Of a DNA stretch of 64,000 bases, positions 60,058-64,000 are shown one piece after another. Below the pieces are notes generated by a model. The model was not told the DNA's origin. It saw only the letters and a program-made list of their open reading frames with translations, and made no database searches. A program made the translations under genes and the position numbers. Numbering within the stretch: position 1 is the first letter of the stretch; every line of letters begins with the position of its first letter. Location of the stretch: NCBI GenBank assembly GCA_021399445.1, contig JAJTUQ010000003.1:4898001-4962000 (forward strand), in the 5' to 3' direction. The DNA is from Xylogone sp. PMI_703. Taxonomy: Eukaryota; Ascomycota; Leotiomycetes.

Positions 60058-63000
60058 ATGCGATTCTCCAAATTCTTCGTCGCGGCCCTCCTGCCAGCTG
60101 GCCTCTGTGCCTTCGACTTTTCTTCAAAGGCGACACTCTCGTCGCCAGAGCTCGCCGAGCTCCTGTCAAAGCACGACTTGGCCCTCGTGCCGCGCTCCGA
60201 GCTGACCGATGCACTAACCGAGCTCAACATTCTGCTGAAGAGCACGCGACTCCAGCAACGCAAAACTGTTCCGCTGCTCAAGAGAGCCAATGTTTCCAGC
60301 GGCTCAGGCACAGGCACAGGCTCCGGCTCGAGCTCCAGCTCCAGCGATGGAGGCCTGGGAGGCCTTCTGGATATTCCTGGGCTGGATGGCTTAGGAGACC
60401 TTTTAACAGGTCTGCAGAAGGATCTGGGGGATATTTCGGGCACGCTGAAGGCCGTCAGCGAGTTGCTGACCCCCGAATTCCTCCAAGCCTTACACGATGC
60501 GATGGTGTACCTTGCAGCGACCCTCAAGCCACCCATGCCGGATAACTTGAGATCTCTGGTTACCAAGGCCATGCCACTCATCGATTTGGTGGGAGAATTG
60601 GACCTGAAGAGCCTCGTGGACGAGCTCAAGGATGCTGATCTGGCTGGTCTGATTAACGGTGTGCTGAAACTCTTGACGCAGAAGAACATCAACAGCATTG
60701 AGTCTCTGGTCACGAACGGCGCAACACTTCTCACGCCCTCATTCGTCAACGAGACACAATCACTTATTGGAGACGTGTCGCCGCTAATTGGTGAACTCTC
60801 ACCCTTGCTCAAGAAGCTCACGGGACTCGACCTTGAGGGCATCATTGATGCTCTACAACCTCTGCTTACCAAGGACTCGATTCAAGGCATCGTGGGCCTG
60901 CTGGGTAACGCCGAGGACTTGCTCACGCCCTCGTTCGTCAACGAAACCAAATCTCTCATCGGAGACGTGTCGCCATTGATCGGTGAATTATCTCCCTTGA
61001 TTAAGAAGTTGACCGACCTTGACCTCGAAGGAATACTAGATGCTCTAGATCCTCTGTTGACGAAGCAATCAATACAGGGCATTGTGAGCCTGCTAGGAAA
61101 CGCAGAGTCCTTACTTACGGCAGATATTGTTAAGCAACTCAAATCCCTTATTGGAGATGTCGGACCCCTTCTCAGCAAACTCTCGCCGCTACTTGAGAAA
61201 CTCGGTGATCTAGACCTTCAAGGCATACTGGACGCCTTAGATCCCCTCCTTACAAAAGAATCCATCCAGGGCATAGTGGGTCTATTGAACAACGCAGAAG
61301 ATCTCCTCACAGCCAGCTTTGTCAACCAGACTCATACGCTCATCAGCACCGCATCTCCTCTTATCGACAAACTGTCTGAGATTGACCTTAAGGGCGTGCT
61401 AGATGCCTTGTCTCCAATCCTCACTAAAGACTCTATTCAGGGAATCGTGACCTTGCTTGGGAACGCCGAGGCTCTCCTAACCAAAGACACTGTGAAGAGC
61501 CTCAACTCACTTATCTCAAGCGCCGGTCCTCTCATCGATAGTCTTTCAAAGATCGATCTGAAAGGAGTATTAGATGCTTTGTCTCCAATACTGACTAAGG
61601 ATTCTGTACAAGGCATTGTAGGCTTGTTACAGAATGCCGAGGCGCTTTTGAGCAAGAATAATGTCAAGAGCTTGGATTCGCTTATCAACAGTGCAGGCCC
61701 TCTCATTGACAGTCTGTCAAAGATTGATCTACAGGGAGTGTTGGATGCCTTAGCTCCAATACTTACTAAGGATTCTATCCAAGGCATCGTAGGCTTGTTG
61801 CAAAATGCAGAGGCATTGTTGACTAAGGACACCGTCAAGCGCATAAACACACTCCTTACGAGTGCTGCTCCTCTGATTGACAGCCTCTCCAAGATCGACC
61901 TTCAGGGTGTATTGGATGCATTGGCTCCTATACTCACTAAGGACTCCATTCAGGGCATTGTAGGCTTATTGCAGAATGCAGAGGCGCTACTAACGAAAGA
62001 TACCGTCAAGGACATCAACACACTCCTTAAGAGCGCCAGCCCGCTCATTAACAGCTTATCAAAGATTGACCTGCAGGGGGTGCTCGATGCGTTAGCCCCG
62101 ATACTCACCAAAGACTCTATCCAGGGCATCGTCAACTTGCTGAAGAATGCAGAAGCTCTTTTGACTAAGAATACTGTTGAGAACCTCAACTCGCTCCTCG
62201 AGAGTGCCGGTCCATTGATTCAGAGCCTCTCAAAGATTGATCTCAAAGGAGTACTTGATGCACTAGCCCCTCTCCTCACAAAGGATTCGATGAACGGGAT
62301 AGTGGCACTGCTTGGCAATGCTGAGAACCTCCTGAGCAAAGACTTCGTCACTGAGACTAAGACCTTGATTTCGAAGGCCTCGCCTCTCATTGACAACTTG
62401 AGCAACGTTGACTTGCAAGGCCTCCTTAAACAACTTGGACCGCTCTTGAACGAGCTCGGCAAGATTGATCTCGCTGGCTTGTTGAAGTCACTCAACCCGT
62501 TGCTCACTTCAGACTCCATCAAGGGAATTGTAGGCCTTCTAGACAACGCTGAGAATCTATTGACAGGTAAATTTGTCAACCAGACTCAGACACTCATCGG
62601 TGATGCCGTTCCCTTGGTGACTGCTCTTGGTGGCCTCAATCTACAAGATCTGTTGAAACAATTGTCACCTTTGCTCGAGGAGCTTGGAAAGATTGATCTT
62701 GCGAAACTGGTAAGCCAGTTATCGCCGATCTTAGACGAGATCAACCAGCTAGACCTAAAGAGTCTCTTCGACGCCATCAACCCCTTACTTACACCTGATA
62801 GTGTAAAGGGTATTGTTGGCCTCGTTGGAAACGCTGAAGACCTACTTACCGGCAAGTTTGTGAACCAAACTCAAACACTCATTGGCGATGCTGTACCATT
62901 AGTCTCTGCACTTAGTGAGATCAATCTGCAGGATCTGATCAAACAGTTGTCGCCTCTCCTCCAGGCGCTCAGCCAGATTGATCTTGCAAAATTAGTTAAG

Positions 63001-63590
63001 CAGCTCTCGCCTATCCTCGATGAGCTCGGCGAGCTAGATCTGAAGAGTCTCTTCGATGCCATCAACCCATTACTCACACCTGACAGTGTGAAGGGCATTG
63101 TCGGCCTCTTAGGCAACGCTGAAGACTTGCTCACGCAGAAGTTCGTCAACCAGACTCAAACACTCATCGGGGGTGCGGTACCGCTTGTTGCGATCTTAGA
63201 CCAAGTCGACCTTGAAGGATTATTCAAGGTGATCGAGCCTCTGCTCAAGGAGCTGGATGGCATCGACTTGTCCGGTCTAGTTGACGCTATCAAGCCCATC
63301 CTCGCAGCCATCAAGAAGATTGACATCCAGGGCATAGTCAACCAACTGACGCCATTGATCTCACCAGATAGTATAAAAGCTATCATCACCCTGCTAAGTA
63401 ACGCTGAGTCACTCCTGAGCGCCCAGTTCGTATCGCAGACCTCTGAATTAATCGGTGACGCTACACCGGTAAGTCCCCTTATGCCAGAATTTACCATATT
63501 ATCTCTTTCTAACCAACAATCCTACAGCTCGTCGCGACAATAGGAGACATTGTCTACGCACTTCTGCAGCAGTTGGCTGGTCAGACATGA
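60058..63590 (+). CDS. Large secreted tandem-repeat protein of unknown function, 1157 aa
   Basis: Exon 1 is 60058-63468 and exon 2 is 63528-63590; the 59-nt intron (GTAAGT...CTACAG) replaces a spurious read-through end and gives the C-terminus LVATIGDIVYALLQQLAGQT. A signal peptide (MRFSKFFVAALLPAGLCA) is followed by a short segment ending in Lys-Arg (LLKR, about residue 76), a likely kexin site, then a Gly/Ser linker. From about residue 190 to the end the protein is repeats: two 64-residue units (starting 60826 and 61018), then 57-residue units at 61210, 61381, 61552, 61723, 61894, 62065 and 62236, and longer composite units from 62407. Each has the pattern IDLxGVLDALxPILTKDSIQ, GIVGLLxNAEALLTKDxVK, SAGPLIDSLSK: amphipathic helices with regular Leu/Ile. 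No Cys, no catalytic motif. A fibrous or lipid-binding surface role is only conjecture. Confidence 0.9.
60826..63468 (+). repeat. Coding tandem repeats, 171-192 bp and longer units
   Basis: Unit starts at 60826, 61018, 61210, 61381, 61552, 61723, 61894, 62065, 62236 and 62407; six successive units from 61381 are exactly 171 bp. After 62407 units lengthen by insertion of extra DLxxLLKQLSPLLxELxx segments. Synonymous differences between copies are abundant while the protein pattern is kept, so the array is old and under selection rather than freshly amplified. Confidence 0.9.
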
Positions 63591-64000
63591 AATGAAAGTT
63601 AACTTTGCACCGGTGTAATGAAATTTGGGATTTGAATTGGAAAGTTTGCTGAAGTTCTCTCAAAAAGAAAGAGGACTCATATTAGCAACTGGCGGCGTAT
63701 TTAGGTGTTCATATTGACATTGATCAAAGTCAGGATCGATGTTTTTAACTGTATTCTATGATTTATTTGCATATTATGCATGTATCTAGTCTTTGGGTAC
63801 ATAGAAACGTATAGTAATCCTTAATACCAATCTGTGCACTCGGAGAGACTTCTTGGTCCATAGATGTGTAGTAATTTCTAATACCGATCTGCGCTCGGGG
63901 AGAGTGTTGTTCCATAGATCATGGATGTATAGTAATCCTTAATACCAATTTTCGCTTGCGGAGAGTCTTGGGCTATGGACGTACGGAGGGTATAGTAATC
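63591..64000. other. 3' flank of the repeat-protein gene
   Basis: The first 220 bp are an AT-rich presumed 3' untranslated region. A tandem repeat fills the last 190 bp and is listed separately. Confidence 0.45.
63812..64000. repeat. About 60-bp tandem repeat running off the window
   Basis: TAGTAATCCTTAATACCAAT-like cores start at 63812, 63869, 63930 and 63993 (spacing 57, 61 and 63). Each is followed by CGGAGAGNNTTNTTG and CCATAGATG-like blocks. At least three imperfect copies are visible and the array continues beyond the window. Confidence 0.8.

Noticed and set aside
59985..60872. 295-aa minus-strand frame, and similar frames at 61437-61892 and 62220-63497
   Set aside because: These are antisense shadows of the repetitive plus-strand gene. 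Their repeated Ser/Ile/Arg composition follows from the reversed repeat, and no motif or start context supports them.
63469..63543. Read-through C-terminus of the repeat protein ending at 63543
   Set aside because: A GTAAGT donor, a TCTAAC branch site and a CTACAG acceptor define an intron, and the spliced end continues the amphipathic pattern (LVATIGDIVYALL).

Overview
The window reads as nuclear DNA of a filamentous ascomycete (Pezizomycotina). Most genes are split by short introns of about 45-120 nt with GTANGT-type donors and CTAAC/CTGAC branch sites, and the families present are typical of that group: Zn2Cys6 regulators, a HET-domain gene, a CFEM/PTH11-like receptor, a TmpA-like membrane flavoprotein and a heme-thiolate peroxidase. 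Species cannot be fixed from the sequence. No rRNA, convincing tRNA or CRISPR was seen.

Layout. 1-2.9 kb: no supported gene. 2.9-4.9 kb (-): flavin-containing monooxygenase, five exons. 4.9-8.5 kb: AT-rich non-coding DNA holding a probable MITE (7158-7651). 8.5-10.2 kb (-): secreted phosphoesterase (phospholipase C/acid phosphatase family). 11.8-15.5 kb (-): zinc alcohol dehydrogenase beside a Zn2Cys6 regulator. 16.8-17.3 kb (-): small single-span membrane protein, three exons. 17.6-19.7 kb (+): divergent homeodomain plus C2H2 zinc-finger protein with a frameshift.

20.9-31.0 kb is a zone of gene decay: a broken Zn2Cys6 regulator, an unknown five-exon gene with one frameshift, a 4.9-kb HET-domain pseudogene with at least five in-frame stops, and a broken ankyrin-repeat fragment. 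31.0-34.2 kb is AT-rich and gene-poor.

34.2-37.1 kb (+): secreted GH31 alpha-glucosidase, six exons. 39.4-40.7 kb (-): TmpA-like transmembrane oxidoreductase. 42.9-44.5 kb (-): CFEM-domain seven-helix receptor-like protein, seven exons. 47.0-48.5 kb (+): secreted heme-thiolate peroxidase. 51.4-55.3 kb (+): large dynamin-superfamily (SLIP-GC-like) GTPase, 14 exons. 57.1-58.4 kb (+): Sec14/CRAL-TRIO lipid-transfer protein. 60.1-63.6 kb (+): large secreted protein made almost entirely of 57-64-residue amphipathic helical repeats, the most unusual intact gene here.

The genes do not form an obvious biosynthetic cluster. The themes are secretion and surface sensing (phosphoesterase, glucosidase, peroxidase, CFEM receptor, repeat protein) and allorecognition-type or rapidly evolving genes (HET, ankyrin, GTPase). 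The alcohol dehydrogenase and its neighbouring regulator could be a small functional pair. All exon boundaries were derived by hand from splice signals and reading-frame continuity.
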